Positions 46,176 to 57,512 of a stretch of 64,000 nucleotides of DNA are shown here, one piece after another. Under the pieces are notes generated by a model. The model worked only from the letters and a program-made list of their open reading frames with translations, searched no databases and was not told where the DNA came from. Each line of letters starts with the position of its first letter. The first letter of the stretch is position 1. Origin of the DNA: Yamagishiella unicocca (Eukaryota; Chlorophyta; Chlorophyceae; Chlamydomonadales; Volvocaceae); the NCBI GenBank assembly GCA_003116995.1, contig BDSL01000036.1, positions 372,001 through 436,000 on the forward strand. Direction: 5' to 3'. The position numbers and the translations under genes are program-made.

Positions 46176-48516
46176 GGCCTGTGCGAAGAGTGACCGACGG
46201 CTCGGGTTCAGGAGGCGGGAGGGACCCGCTTCCGGCTGTGGAAGCACGGGCAACGGGCACGTGGATAGTCGTTACCACACACACCGTTGCATCTGGTTCT
46301 CGCGCAATTATCGAGAGATCGCCGAGGGCTTGCGGGTGCGCAATGATGGCGGTGAGGAGCGGTTGCATACCCGGGCCCCCACAGTACGACGCACACACCA
46401 GGAACGGCGAGTGAGCAGCTGGTGCCGCGTTGAGGTCAACACGGCGGCGTGTCGGGATGTGGGTGGCGGTTGTTGTAACGGTTGTGGGTGAGGAGGCCGC
46501 CTTTGTTTGAGCCGAGGTCGGGTGGGTAATCGTGTTCCTATGTATGGAACATACGCCGCGTGTATCCGCGGTGCGGAAGGGGGAGAGAAGTGGGCGGGGT
46601 AGCCCCTGTTCGCGTGTGTACTCAGTTTCAGTGACAGTACGAATGTACGATGGCATTCCCTGCGCTTCCCACCACATGACTGCGTGGAGCTCGTCGGCAC
46701 GAACTGTAGGGCCTCCCTCCGTCGGGTCCTCCTTCCTAGAGTCCGCTTATGGCCATGGTTGCATGGCCGTGGTTTCGGCAGTGAGCCGCCGTCGTCCAGC
46801 CCCCAAACCGTAGCCGCAAGATATGCATCAACCGGGGGACCAACAAGGCGAGCGTAGCGGGACTCGATTCCGGTACGTGGGGTGGTGGTCGCGTGGGCCT
46901 TACGTACGTCTCCCTTTCGCGCCATCCATTGGCACTACGTTGTGCCGTACACCTTTAAACGTACTGGGTGTCCATGATTATGTGTTATGCCTGGCATGTT
47001 GCGATGTTAATGGTATGTATGTGCATATGTAAGCTGGGACAGAATGCACCGCCTACAGGGTCTTCAAGCGTTGTCATGGATGCTGAGCTGGCCACCCGAC
47101 CCGCGGTTCACACATGCCCGGGGGGGGGGGGTACATAAGAGAACCGGTAACTCGACCCCGGGGGGGGGGAGCTCGTGCCGAAATAAGTTGGGTACCGGTA
47201 CCGTGTGAGCGGGGCTGTCCCGCGGTGTACTGTGTACTTTACGGCTCACCGTGGGGAGGTAGTAATTGTTACCGTGAGGTGGTGCTGTTGATTGGCCGGC
47301 CGTACTGCAGGCCGAATCTACCGAATCTTTTTGCATCTAAAGGTAATTGCCCGCGTTTCTAGGGTTTTAAGGTTGGCAGCAGCCCAACGTTTCTCTTATC
47401 GCTGACGACGAGGGGATATCCGTAATTTAGTTACCACGCTGTGGAGTTGGTTTATCGTTATGACGCATCTTCTTTTCGGACTGGGACGATGAAAAAGGGC
47501 TCTGCTGCAGGTAGATGGGCTGCTGGGTGTGTGTCAAAAGGAGCCGCAGGCTGCCTCTGAACAAATTTTAGGTTTTAGGGACCTTGCTTGGTGTTGATGG
47601 TGAATGGGAGGTACGAGGCGGCAGCACTTCACGGCCGGCACGGCTGATGTCTACGGTAGGGCCACCGTCTTTGATTCGGGTGCTCTGTCTGCAGGAGTCG
47701 ACTCCCCGTGTGTGCACTTCATCCAAAGGGAAATGAAACGGAACCAATACGACGCCCTTGGCAATAATTGTTGACGAGTGTCCCTGTAAGACGGCTATCT
47801 CGGCTGACATGCACACAGGTCATATACTATCCGATCTCCAAACATCGACATGGAGGATACGATAGGCCGCGCGAGACCGCCTAGCAAGTCACACCGCCTT
47901 CCATCCCTGGAGCGCACAACAACGCCACGGAGGCCGTCTGGCATGGCTCGTATGCCCACTTCCACTGGAATCCAGCGGGGGATGAGGAAGGAAAGCTGTT
48001 TGTACGGTGGGCGCGTCGGCGGCGGCGCCCACCCTGCAGGTCGCCGCACATCAGGGCACGCCGCACCTTGTGGGACATGCAGGGGGACGAGGAAAACCGG
48101 TGAATTGGCAGAGAAGAAGACGTTTTATTAGGGTAGTTGGAGATGCTCTTCACCTACCAATGCAGCTGGCGCGTCCACATGCAAGAGGACTGGTGGTGGC
48201 CTGGTGGCGACTGGTGGGAACATGTGGCGGCTGGTGGCGCCTGGGCGGGCATCAAGTGACTGTAATAGCTCACGACGGCACCCAGCCACAAGATGCTGGA
48301 GAGATGCTTTTGACCGGAGTCAAGAGGCATGGCTGTGGAGGTGTTTGAAGGCGTATGGCAGCGTGGAGGCAGTGCGCGCAGCATCACGGCGCCATCCCTG
48401 GTGCTGTCCAGTAAACGCTGCGGTGCGCAGCACGACGCGAGCAGCAACCCAACGCGCCGGTGCTGGTGCTGGGACTTGAGCTGTGGCCTTAGCCAGGGGG
48501 CGACAGAGCGGCCCGT
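46115..48516. other. intergenic, convergent 3' regions
   Basis: The region follows the AP2 stop and precedes the 3' end of the minus-strand EF-hand-like gene. A TGTAA lies at 46474-46478. G-runs of 10 and 9 bases lie at 47120-47170. Reading frames are short and unsupported. Confidence 0.45.
46474..46478 (+). terminator. TGTAA poly(A) signal for the AP2 gene
   Basis: TGTAA lies 359 bases after the AP2 stop (TTGTTGTAACGG). It is a plausible polyadenylation signal. Confidence 0.5.
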
Positions 48517-49780
48517 TCAGCGCGGCAGCGTGGGTTGCGAGCCCGGGGGAGCGGTATTACGGCCCAGAGCACTGCCGCTGGTGGCGGTCGGCGCCAGGCT
48601 CGGTGGTAGCTGGGTCAGGAGATGCAGCAGCAGCCCGAGCAGAGGCCGCCGGTCTCCGGCCGCCCGCCACCGTTGGAGCTCAAGCCAGGCAGGCCCCTCG
48701 CTCGGACCCTCCTGCACCGCGGCACGGCACGGCACCACACCATGCACGTAAACAACTGCACTATCTGTGGAGGTGAGGATCAGTGCCCACACGACACCAC
48801 CATTCCAAAACACCGGCCTCTGCCCCTCCCTGGGACCTCGCCTGCGCACCTATTCCACATGATCACGACCTCCCTCAGCTGCTGAGAGGACACCCGGCCG
48901 CTGCCGTCCGCACCGCACTGCAGCAGCACGGGCATCAGCTGCGAAGCCGGCAGAAAGGGCCCAGGAGGGTACCAGGGTGAGAGGGTTGGTCGGTGCGAAA
49001 GCCGGTAGGGGGTATAAGCCGGTAGGGGGGTAAACGGGCGACACGTCTTAAGAGCCGCGGCGTGCGCGGGGCAGGGATGTGGTGACAAGGTGGTGGTCAC
49101 AGGCGCAAGGTCCTCCTCCAGCGCGTACCATCCATTACCCCAAGACCGCCATCCCTCCAAAAGCGGCCATGGCAGGACCCCCGACCCACCTCCTCCAGGC
49201 CGGGCGGAGTGCCGCCGTTGAGGTCGGACAGCAGTGCAGCCACCTCGGGTGGCGACAACAGGTGATCGGCATGAAGGGCGCCGCTGCCGACCACGGCCAC
49301 AGCGGTGGACGGTGGAGGCATCAGCTCCTGGTAAGGTGGGGAGGGAGGACAAATTAAGGCAAGTGGGACACCGTGCCGCGCGTGCTGATGGGTTATAATG
49401 TCATAAGGTGGAGAAGAAATTGGGCTGTTGCGCGGCGTAGGCGACGCCACACGACAGAGACTCGAGGTTTCGGCTATGCGCTGCCCCTACCCTATTCGCA
49501 TGGCTTGAGTGCTTGAGGAAGGTGCACGCAAGTGGGCTGCCGCGCTCACCTGCTGGTCGCGGCGCTGGCCGGCCGCGGGTAGGGCGGTTTGGCCATCTCG
49601 TTGCTGCGCGAGCCGCTGCTGCCGGCGTTGTCGCCTTTCGGCGCGCTCCTGCGCTTCTCTCGCCAACGTGGCGCGCTTCCGTTCCTTTGCGCGGCCCATG
49701 GCCCCGAGAATCCCGCCCTCCATGCGGGAATGGTAGTCCACGCCAAGTTGTGGGCTATGATATGTTGCTTGCGACGCCAT
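48517..49780 (-). CDS. small protein with one degenerate EF-hand
   Basis: Four exons give 233 residues: 49780-49550, 49327-49190, 48938-48850, 48760-48517. The phases 0, 0, 2 fit throughout. The last acceptor is GATAG rather than the nearby CACAG, because only the former keeps the frame open. The N-terminus contains a highly basic helical stretch (GRAKERKRATLAREAQERAERRQRRQQR), possibly coiled coil or nucleic-acid-binding. A helix-loop-helix at about residues 105-150 includes LSPPEVAALLSDLNGG and CGADGSGRVSSQQLREVVIMW. The loop GADGSGRVSSQQ matches an EF-hand, but its first Asp is Gly and its last Glu is Gln, so calcium binding is doubtful. The C-terminal part has a Leu-rich helix (LLGLLLHLLTQLPPSL). 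I do not recognise the protein; the family assignment is limited to the EF-hand-like unit. Confidence 0.75.
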
Positions 49781-50635
49781 ATTAGGTGAAGTTCCTTAAA
49801 AAAAACCGCTTCGTAATTTACAAATTGCAAGCAGTCGCTAATGCACAAGCTTGCTGCACCTTGTAGCCTTGTGAATATAGGTATAATGAAAACCTTAAAA
49901 GCAAAAAAAGGAAAAGTCTATAAAGTGGAAGAAGAAGTCCACCATGTTATAAATTCTTGGTGCTTCACCCTTCGAGTGTACGACCGGCAGTTATCTATCG
50001 ATGCGTTGACTGAAGCTGTCTGTCTGCTCCAGGTCCGTCAGTTCATTGCAAACGCTTGTTCAGCGCGCTCGACACGTCAGGATCATAAAGCCAAACCTCA
50101 ATCGTCATCGGATCCGAGCACCGACGTCTACCTACCCCTGATCCTCCCTCATGTATTGCCATACCGTTGCACACATTCCTGTCAACCTGTCCAAGACCAT
50201 GTCCGCAGTTTGAGACATCCACGACACGCCCACAGCATTTTCTCTTGGTACATCCTTATCCCGTCTTCATGGTTCTGCATCATTACGCCCGACGCCACCT
50301 AACCCACACCGTCGCCGACGTTTCTACCCTAGTTAATCAATCAGTATAGCGCCGAACACATAGTAGAGCCGGTGCCCCTCACCTCATTGCATATCTGCAC
50401 GGCGCCCACCGCCACCAGCCCTCCCCAGTTGTTCCCCCACAACGGAGCTCTAAGCAGCTTCGCAACAAACGTACAACCGGCAGCGGCAGCCCCTCGCGGC
50501 CCCTAGCCTGACCCCACCTCCTCGGCGCGCACATCGCCCTGACCATCGCCATCCTGACCCCTCCAGCTGAGGGCCGGTGGGTGTCATGATGAGCGCAACA
50601 CCAGTGCGTAGAACACGGCATGAAGGTTGCGCCGC
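49781..50635. other. short intergenic, SNARE 3' region and EF-hand gene promoter
   Basis: The two minus-strand genes are tandem here. The 49795-50000 part is AT-rich and contains TTACA at 49818-49822 (TGTAA on the minus strand), a distant candidate signal for the SNARE gene. No gene seen. Confidence 0.4.
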
Positions 50636-53600
50636 TCAAAACCCCGCTAACCGCTTCGCCGCCGCCGCCGCGAGACCGGTTCGCGTTGGCAGGGGGATCA
50701 GGTCCTCGTCCTTCCGCTTCTTGGGCTTCCCGCGGGCTGCGGGTGAGAGCGCAGGGAAGGAGGTGACGTTGGATGGCAAGTGACTCGAGGTTGGGAGTTT
50801 GGAGCGAGCGACTGAGGAACCTCCGTCCACCACGCCCACGCTACCATCCACCTCCTTGGTCCCTACCCCCAGCCAAGCTCCAAGCCTTCGCTCTGCTTCC
50901 ATCCGATGGCCTCCTTCTTCACACGCACCCCACCGAAACACACTCCAATCCACCCGCCTCCTACGTCGCCGTCTACAGGTTTCATCGCTACCCGCCTCGA
51001 TCGACCCTCCCTTGGCTGCGGCCCTTGACTGACCCTCCCTTGAGTCCCCCCTCACCCATGTTCCGCAGCTGGCTGTTCTTGTTGACATCGTTCAACCGGT
51101 CTCGGGTGGCGCTCGCCTTGGAACCCAGCTCGTCCAGATCCTGGTTCTGAACCGTCAGCTCGTCCGTCATGATCTGGGTCAATAGCGGGAGGTGACGGTC
51201 GGTGTCCGTCTGCCAGCCTACTGCAACAACATCTAGCCATTTACACACACCGCTAGAATGGAACTAGTTAAACTACCCCGGACCCGCACACCCACCCTGG
51301 CCCCCTCCAGCAGCTGCTCCAAGCCCTGGTGGATCTGGTCGATCATGTCGTTCTGCTTGCGGGTCTCTTCGTGCAACCGCATCTCAGTGGCGCCTGGGGG
51401 ACGGGGGGTTGGACGCGGGGTTGGGCGCGCGGGTTGAAGGGCGTGGTTGCCGGCGCATGTCTGGTAGGTTGAGGATACGAGCGGTCCGAACAGGTCGGCG
51501 GGGACAGTAATGGTGCCGGGTAGCCGGCGGGTGGAGCACGGCGGGATGAGAGCAGGCGGGGTGAGTCCATGCGGGCTTGAGGCCTAGGCCATAAGGTCGC
51601 TACTGCTACGACAACAACTACAACAATAACAACGCCGTCTCACAGGATGATAATGTCGGCCGGTGCCAGCTCGTCCCGAACAACCCTAAAACCCAGTTAC
51701 GCGTACGTCACGACCTCAAAGGCATGCACCCCGTCCATCGTACACTACGAGGGCTGCCGTGCTTACGGTGCTCGTCTGGTAAGCGGATGTCGGGATCCCC
51801 TTTGCGGCCTCCGGGGTCAGGGCCCCCGGCAGCGCCCACCGTGCCTCGCCGCCCGCCCGCAGCTGCCGCGGTGCCGCCGTTGGTGGCCTGGGCGGTGCCT
51901 CTTTTCCCCCAGTCCTCCGACGCCGGCACCTGCGTCTCGCCCCTGAGGCGCAGGACGGGGTCAGCGTCAGTCAGCGTCGGCGCCGGGGGTGAGTTCGGCA
52001 CTGTGCTCTGTTGGTGAGCGGCAGACGGTTGGCCGAGCGCTGTCAGCTCGGACGCTCAGCGGGAGGCACCAGGGCAAGACCCCAATGCCTCGCAGTATCG
52101 CTGACGAAGCAGGTGCACTCCACCAGCCCGGCCGTCCCTCACGTTGCACCGGCATTGGCGCCTTCCGCGATGCCACCGACCCCCGTCCCCCTTCCCCTCC
52201 AGCAAACCAACCGACCGAGCCCCATTCCCTCTCCACCAGGCGAACCATGGGCCGCTCGCACGCCTTCCTCCAAACCCAACCTCGCCCCCATGCCACACGG
52301 CGCATCGCTGTGTCAATGCGCGGGTGCCTGCCCCACCCCACCCCGCCACCCACCAAGCAATGCGTCCTCCGTTCCGCCTGCTCACATCCCCACCCCACCC
52401 AACAGGCTGCAACCCGCACGCCTCAGGTTCAGACCTGGCCCTCGCTGCTCGTCCCCCGTTGCCTGCTCCCGCCCCACCTCGCCACCCGCCGCCGCCAGTC
52501 CTGCTTTCGCTGCTCCTCCGGATCCGCCCCCGTGCACGCATCGCAGACCCAGCAACAGCAACACCGCCGCATGTAGCTGAGCAGCCTCTCCGCGTAGGTA
52601 AGCTCCTCGTTCATCTACGGGGCGAATGGTGGCGGTGGGGGTTTTATAAGAGGATCCCCGGTGGGAGTGGGGATACCTTGGTGGGCAGAGGAGGAGGGCC
52701 CGTGGCGAAGTGGGTTTGGTCAAGGAGAGGCGCGACATGAGGTGGTGCAGCTGGCGACGCATCGCGCCCTTGTAGTCTGAGGCACGAGGGGCGCAGGCGG
52801 AGGGTTGCGAGGAACCCCACAGGCGGAGGGGGGGCTGCGTGGCCCCTACCCGTACATCCCATAACCTTGGCGGTCAACCCGGAACATGACTGAAACACGC
52901 TATTTTGTCGCTCTCTTATAGAATAATCATCCTGACATGCACCCCAAACAGCAATGAGCGTCCCCTTCCCCGCCCCCCGCCGCTCTGCTGGTTGCGCGCG
53001 TCCGAGCCTGATGAAATGCCTGCGTCGCCTTACAGCGTCCATGCGTTCGCTGACGTTGTTCATTGTCCTGGTCTGCGACTCCAGCTGCCGCATGGTGTCC
53101 GCTTGGATCTGCTTGGACTCCTGGACCACCTGAGGGGAGCAGAGCGGCACGTCCGAGGGAGGGGGGTTGCTGCCGCTGGGGCCGTGTGCACGCCAACGGC
53201 AAGTGAGAGCGGGGCCGGAAGCGGGGGATGGGCGAGGGAGGTGCAGCGGCAAGCCTGGTGGCCGACACGTGCAGTTGAGCAGGGGCGGCGTGATGCGGTG
53301 GGGCCACTCCTGTGGGTGCATGTAAGCGCGAGGAGGTCATGCATAGCATGGGCGGAAGTGTACGGCGTACTCGTGCCGGTGTGAGGGGGGACACATGCTA
53401 CTGGCGCGAGCCAGTACGACATGTAACGTAACTCAATCTACCCTGGTGCGATCCCCGATCAGGAGCATTAATGCGTGAGGCTTGCCGCTTAGGTGGCACG
53501 AGTCTGCGCTGGATTGCCCACTACGCCGTTTGGTCTGGCCCTGGCTCCTGTCACCTACGACTACCAACTTCAGCAAACCCAGGCATCTAGGGCTGCCGCT

Positions 53601-54077
53601 GTCTCCGGCGCCATGAACACCCGGTCCGGGTTAGTGCAGCCTTCACCACGCAATGCAGGGCGCACACCGTAGCAGTGCCTATCCTTGTTGATATGGATTG
53701 TCGGCTCTCCAACTTCATGTACGTGTTGTTGGCCCTATAACCTTCCGAAGCTTTACATGTGCCCTCTCCCCGCGTAGGTATCCCGTTCCGCAAATGAAGT
53801 CGCTTCCCTCCCCTTTCCTCACGCGTTGCTATGGCGTCCCCTGGGCAGCGCCCGCAAGCCCGTGCCCAACCTTGAGTGCTCGCTGCGCGACTGCGGTCGT
53901 GTCCTTATGGGTGCGAGCCGCGGTGTTGACCAGCTGATCAACCGTCTGATCCTCGAGCGGCATCTGGTCAGGATCAATAACTATCTCTTCCTTGCCAGCA
54001 AAAAGCTCCTTGCGGGCGTTTTGGTCATGCCGCAGTTCCTGCGCGACCGCTGCCGTGGGACTGCCCTTCTTCCACAT
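50636..54077 (-). CDS. SNAP-25-like Qb+Qc SNARE with central Cys cluster
   Basis: Seven exons give about 310 residues: 54077-53871, 53129-53034, 52614-52478, 51942-51767, 51393-51296, 51173-51056, 50736-50636. SNAP-25-type proteins give two helices to the four-helix SNARE bundle that drives fusion at the plasma membrane. The Qb helix spans about 65-117 with zero-layer Gln88 (LESQTRTM). The Qc helix spans about 218-275 with zero-layer Gln247 (TVQNQDLDEL). Both align with animal SNAP-25 without gaps, which fixed the acceptor before IMTDEL. The linker opens with RRCCCCWVCDAC (Cys119-122, 125, 128), the site of palmitoylation in SNAP-25. There is no transmembrane segment, as expected. The linker has a Gly/Ala-rich segment and the tail is basic (RGKPKKRKDED). 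Weak points are the GTTGGG donor after residue 69 and the donor after the Cys exon. Confidence 0.88.
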
Positions 54078-54566
54078 AACTGCACCCGCGTAGGGCTAAA
54101 GCCTCACGGGCGCTAATTTACGCCCTTGTGACCCGCGAGGAGCCGGGGGCTTTCGCTTCAGATTCAAATTGGTCCGAACGCAACTTCTCTATTTTGCAGC
54201 CAATTGTTGCATAGCGATTTGAGGAACAGTACGTGTGTGCTATTGAGGCAGACGTTCAGTCTAATGAGCTTGGTGGGGGCCGTGGAAGGTACGCGTAGAG
54301 GGAAGCAAGTTGTTGCAGCGAAAAGGACCGAGCTGTAATGCAGCATACACTAGATATATTGCCTTCGTATGGGACTTGCAGTGTTATGGCTTATGGGACG
54401 CATGCATGGGCCGAGCAACAGCAATGGGCAGGCAAAAGTTTGATTGTTGATTGACATGCAACATGCCGTTGCCATTGCACCCATTATAACCGTATACATT
54501 TCTGCAACCCGTAGGCCGTGTGCAGGACTGCCCACACCATACTTGCGCGCATCCTTCCCAACAAAG
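54078..54566. promoter_or_regulatory. bidirectional promoter between SNARE and ferredoxin-like genes
   Basis: Only 489 bases separate these divergent start codons, so the two genes probably share a promoter region. It is moderately AT-rich, with no recognisable named element. The role is inferred from orientation and distance. Confidence 0.5.
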
Positions 54567-55157
54567 ATGGCGCTGCGGGCGTTGGGCCGCCAGCTTCGTA
54601 GCCTCAATGTCCTGCCAGCAGTGCAGCCCAGCCGTTTCTTCGGTGCTGGCGCGCACCATGAAGATGAGCACGAAGAGGAGCACGGCCCTGCGCAGACCCC
54701 CACCGTCTTTGACAAGCTTGTGGAGGTCACAGTCGTAGACATGAACGGCGTGCTCCACAAGGTTCGGGGCCTTGCTGGCCAGAGCTTGTCGCAGGCTCTC
54801 ATCGAGTATGGTTTCCCGGAGACCTATTTCTTCCCCAATATGGGCTTTTACACGCAACACATTCCTGATGCACACGTTTACGTGCCCAAGGACTACTGGA
54901 GCAAGATGCCCAACATCGACCCCGACAGTGAAGAGGGAGGCGCAGTGAAGCGCATGTTCCGCGACATTGTTCAGGACTACCAGCGCGACACATCCTACTT
55001 CGCTTCCTATATCACGCTGGGTCCGGAGTTCAATGGCATGACTGTGGGAATTGGCCCCATCAAGCCCTGGATTCTTCACTCGGGCTGGGCCTTCGCTGGC
55101 GTACATGACAGCAAAGCCAAGCAGTTTGACAAGCCGACAGTGGAAATTTGGGGGTGA
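54567..55157 (+). CDS. cysteine-free mitochondrial ferredoxin-fold protein, probable complex I C1-FDX
   Basis: A single exon encodes 196 residues. The start is ATG 54567 (context AAAGATGG), followed by a mitochondrial-type presequence (MALRALGRQLRSLNV, then PSRFF). The domain at 51-165 follows the adrenodoxin-type ferredoxin pattern: VEVTVVDMNG, a helix LSQALIEYG, AHVYVPKDYWSKMP in the place of CHVYV, and TSYFASYITLGPEFNGMTVGI in the place of the SRLGCQI...LDG block. The whole protein has no cysteine, so no 2Fe-2S cluster can be held. Plants and green algae carry such a ferredoxin-like subunit, C1-FDX, in the bridge region of mitochondrial complex I. That identity is the best explanation but is inferred. 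A C-terminal extension (residues 165-196, rich in Trp/Lys/Asp) goes beyond the ferredoxin fold. The lack of introns is unusual in this window. It could instead be another divergent ferredoxin-like protein. Confidence 0.72.
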   Translation: MALRALGRQLRSLNVLPAVQPSRFFGAGAHHEDEHEEEHGPAQTPTVFDKLVEVTVVDMNGVLHKVRGLAGQSLSQALIEYGFPETYFFPNMGFYTQHIPDAHVYVPKDYWSKMPNIDPDSEEGGAVKRMFRDIVQDYQRDTSYFASYITLGPEFNGMTVGIGPIKPWILHSGWAFAGVHDSKAKQFDKPTVEIWG

Positions 55158-55637
55158 GGGTTGGCACTTGGGTGGTGCCAGCATGTGCGCTGGCGCACTC
55201 AGGGCCCTTGGGGTCAGGGCACCTTGTGCGGCGCCCAGGCCCACGCTGTTTTAGGCGTGTGCATTGGACACCGGTGGCTGGCTTATTGGACCTTTTGACG
55301 AAGAAGTTAGATGGATTTGTTACGTGCGGGTAGCTGTTACCGTAGGAATGACGCGCCAAGGAGCGACTGGTGAGGTAGACATGCAGGGCCTATGGGTTCG
55401 CTCCATGTGTATGATGCCTGCTTCCGGTGGTGACCGTGGGATGCGCGACGTTCGTTGCTGGGCATACACCGCTGGGCGTGCATGCGGTTGGGCATAACGT
55501 CTGTGGGGTTTCCGGAATCCCCAGCGCTGACCCTTGAGCTTTTACTCCGTCCTTGGCTAAAGACAATGGGGTGTCGAGGGGAGAATTGGGTCCGAAAGTG
55601 GTTTCCAGTCTATGTTCGACGATTTCTGACTGGTCGT

Positions 55638-55642
55638 TGTAA
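55638..55642 (+). terminator. TGTAA poly(A) signal for the ferredoxin-like gene
   Basis: TGTAA in CGTTGTAATCAC lies 480 bases after the stop. Chlamydomonas 3' UTRs of this length are common. Confidence 0.5.
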
Positions 55643-57372
55643 TCACTTTCAGACTGCCTTAACCAGGCTGCACGAGCGATGGACCGTTTGCATGCAATCG
55701 CATCGACATGTGGGTGGTTTTGCACGTCGCCCGCTCTAGACGTCGACTTCTGCTCAACCTAGGAAGCTACGTGCAGTAATGAACCATGGAGGGGCGTCAA
55801 GGCACCGGCTTGGCCATGCCTGTCCCGTGTCCTCGCATTTTCGTGAAGCCATAAGGCACCGGTTACGGTAAAGCCACCGTTGGGGTAAAGAAAGGCTACT
55901 CAGTGCTATTCCGTTGGGGTCATGCAGGTAAGGGAGTTGCAATGACCGTGCGCATACTTCCACGTTATTGCATGCAACGCGAACAAGCTGAGTGGAAAGC
56001 GGATAGCAGTTGCACGGAGCGATTGTGGTCAGCACTTCCAGACTTACACCTTGAGATGTCTTATGTCAGTATCTGTACGAACCTCCTGGATAAATGCATC
56101 AAAATTTACCTCAAGGAAGTTGCAACACCTGGCGATGACACCAGTGTAAATCCTACTAGTGTACATAGCGGCGGAAAAAATGGGTGGAAAACTTGGTCGC
56201 GCGCGCCCGTGCCGGTTCATCGGCCTTGGGTCGCACGACGACAGACTAGACATCGTGACACATTAAAGGACACGGTAGACTCGCTACTACAACGAGCCAT
56301 CGTGCTTGAGCTGACAACGCGTTGCAGCAACACAGTAGACATATGGAGCACCAGACGTGAAAGGAGACACCAGCGGACGCAGGGCTTGCCAACGCGGACG
56401 TACGCGGAACCTGAAAAGGTCCACTGCCGGTGTTGCCCGACCAAAGTATGCCACAATCCACAAAACTATAAACGCACACATTACTATTCGCCTTATCCAA
56501 CGTACACCCTGCCGCGAAACAGCACAGGCTCACGCCACCGTGGGGCAGTGTGATGATGTGAAGGGATTGAGTTTCTTCGAGGCCACAAGGCAACCGCGCT
56601 TTGACGCCCGACAACCAACCTCCACCCCCGCATCTTTTTGTGTGCGAGAAATGAGATGCGCAAGGTAGGCAACAGAAACCGTAGAATATACCAGGGGACT
56701 TCGGGCTTATTCTGACTGACCAGCCCATCCACCATGCGCGCTCAGTTGCGTGCAGATGAACAACACACACAGCAGGCAGTACACGAGTCCGCTGGGGGGC
56801 ACGCGCCACCACAACGCAAGTGGACAACCCTACCAAAAGCACCACCGTGAAACGGATGACATAGACAGCCATCTATATGCTGGCTGCCCAGCGACCCATC
56901 CCTTCCTACCGCCTGCCTACCGTCGCCCGGCCGAGGCACGACTTGAGTCAAGACACAGCAACAGAGCGACGTGGAGCCGATGGCACCAAGTACAACAAGC
57001 TGTTGCAGCCTATCGTGAGAACCGCACCGGTGCCACCACTGTCGCGACACGGAACCTGGGACCATCAGCATAAAACGATCATGCCCCTAAACCCGCGATC
57101 GCACACGTAGCACATTGTTGCTGACAGGGGTGACACACATGCGCAAGTACTTTCCCAATGCTGCAACAGCGCTCGGCATGCAAGGCGCACCCTTGGCAAA
57201 GCCTGCTCTATAGTACGTACACTTGAGGAAGTTACCAAAACCTGGATCCATGTAACTACTACAACGTGAAGGCGCGCGAGCTCCAGAATTCTGCTTGCTT
57301 GCCTCCACGGCAGAAGCACTACACGACTAGTCTGCATCTCTTCCACATTTCATCCCACAGCGACACAGAGCA

Positions 57373-57377
57373 TTACA
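57373..57377 (-). terminator. TGTAA poly(A) signal for PI4K gamma
   Basis: On the minus strand this reads TGTAA, 136 bases after the PI4K gamma stop. Confidence 0.5.
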
Positions 57378-57512
57378 GCCGCCACCTCATACATCAGCTT
57401 GCCCGCTTTGCCACGGACCAGTCATCGGGCGCAATGCTTGTACTATTAGCTGCATGACGCCATGCGGAGCCACGCACGCCATTCTGACAGCTACGCGGTC
57501 GTTCATTGCCGC

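Larger units (their letters stand above)
55158..57512. other. 2.4-kb intergenic, convergent 3' regions
   Basis: It holds the ferredoxin-like gene's 3' UTR (TGTAA at 55638-55642) and the PI4K 3' region (TTACA at 57373-57377 on +). Between them I see no gene, RNA or clear repeat. Confidence 0.45.

Noticed and set aside
51174..51209. Upstream acceptor for the second SNARE-helix exon, adding 12 residues
   Set aside because: The extra residues would break the heptad register; the acceptor before IMTDEL restores gap-free alignment with SNAP-25.
55903..56553. A 216-codon + strand frame
   Set aside because: Its composition is not coding-like for this genome (low GC, no domain or splice neighbours).
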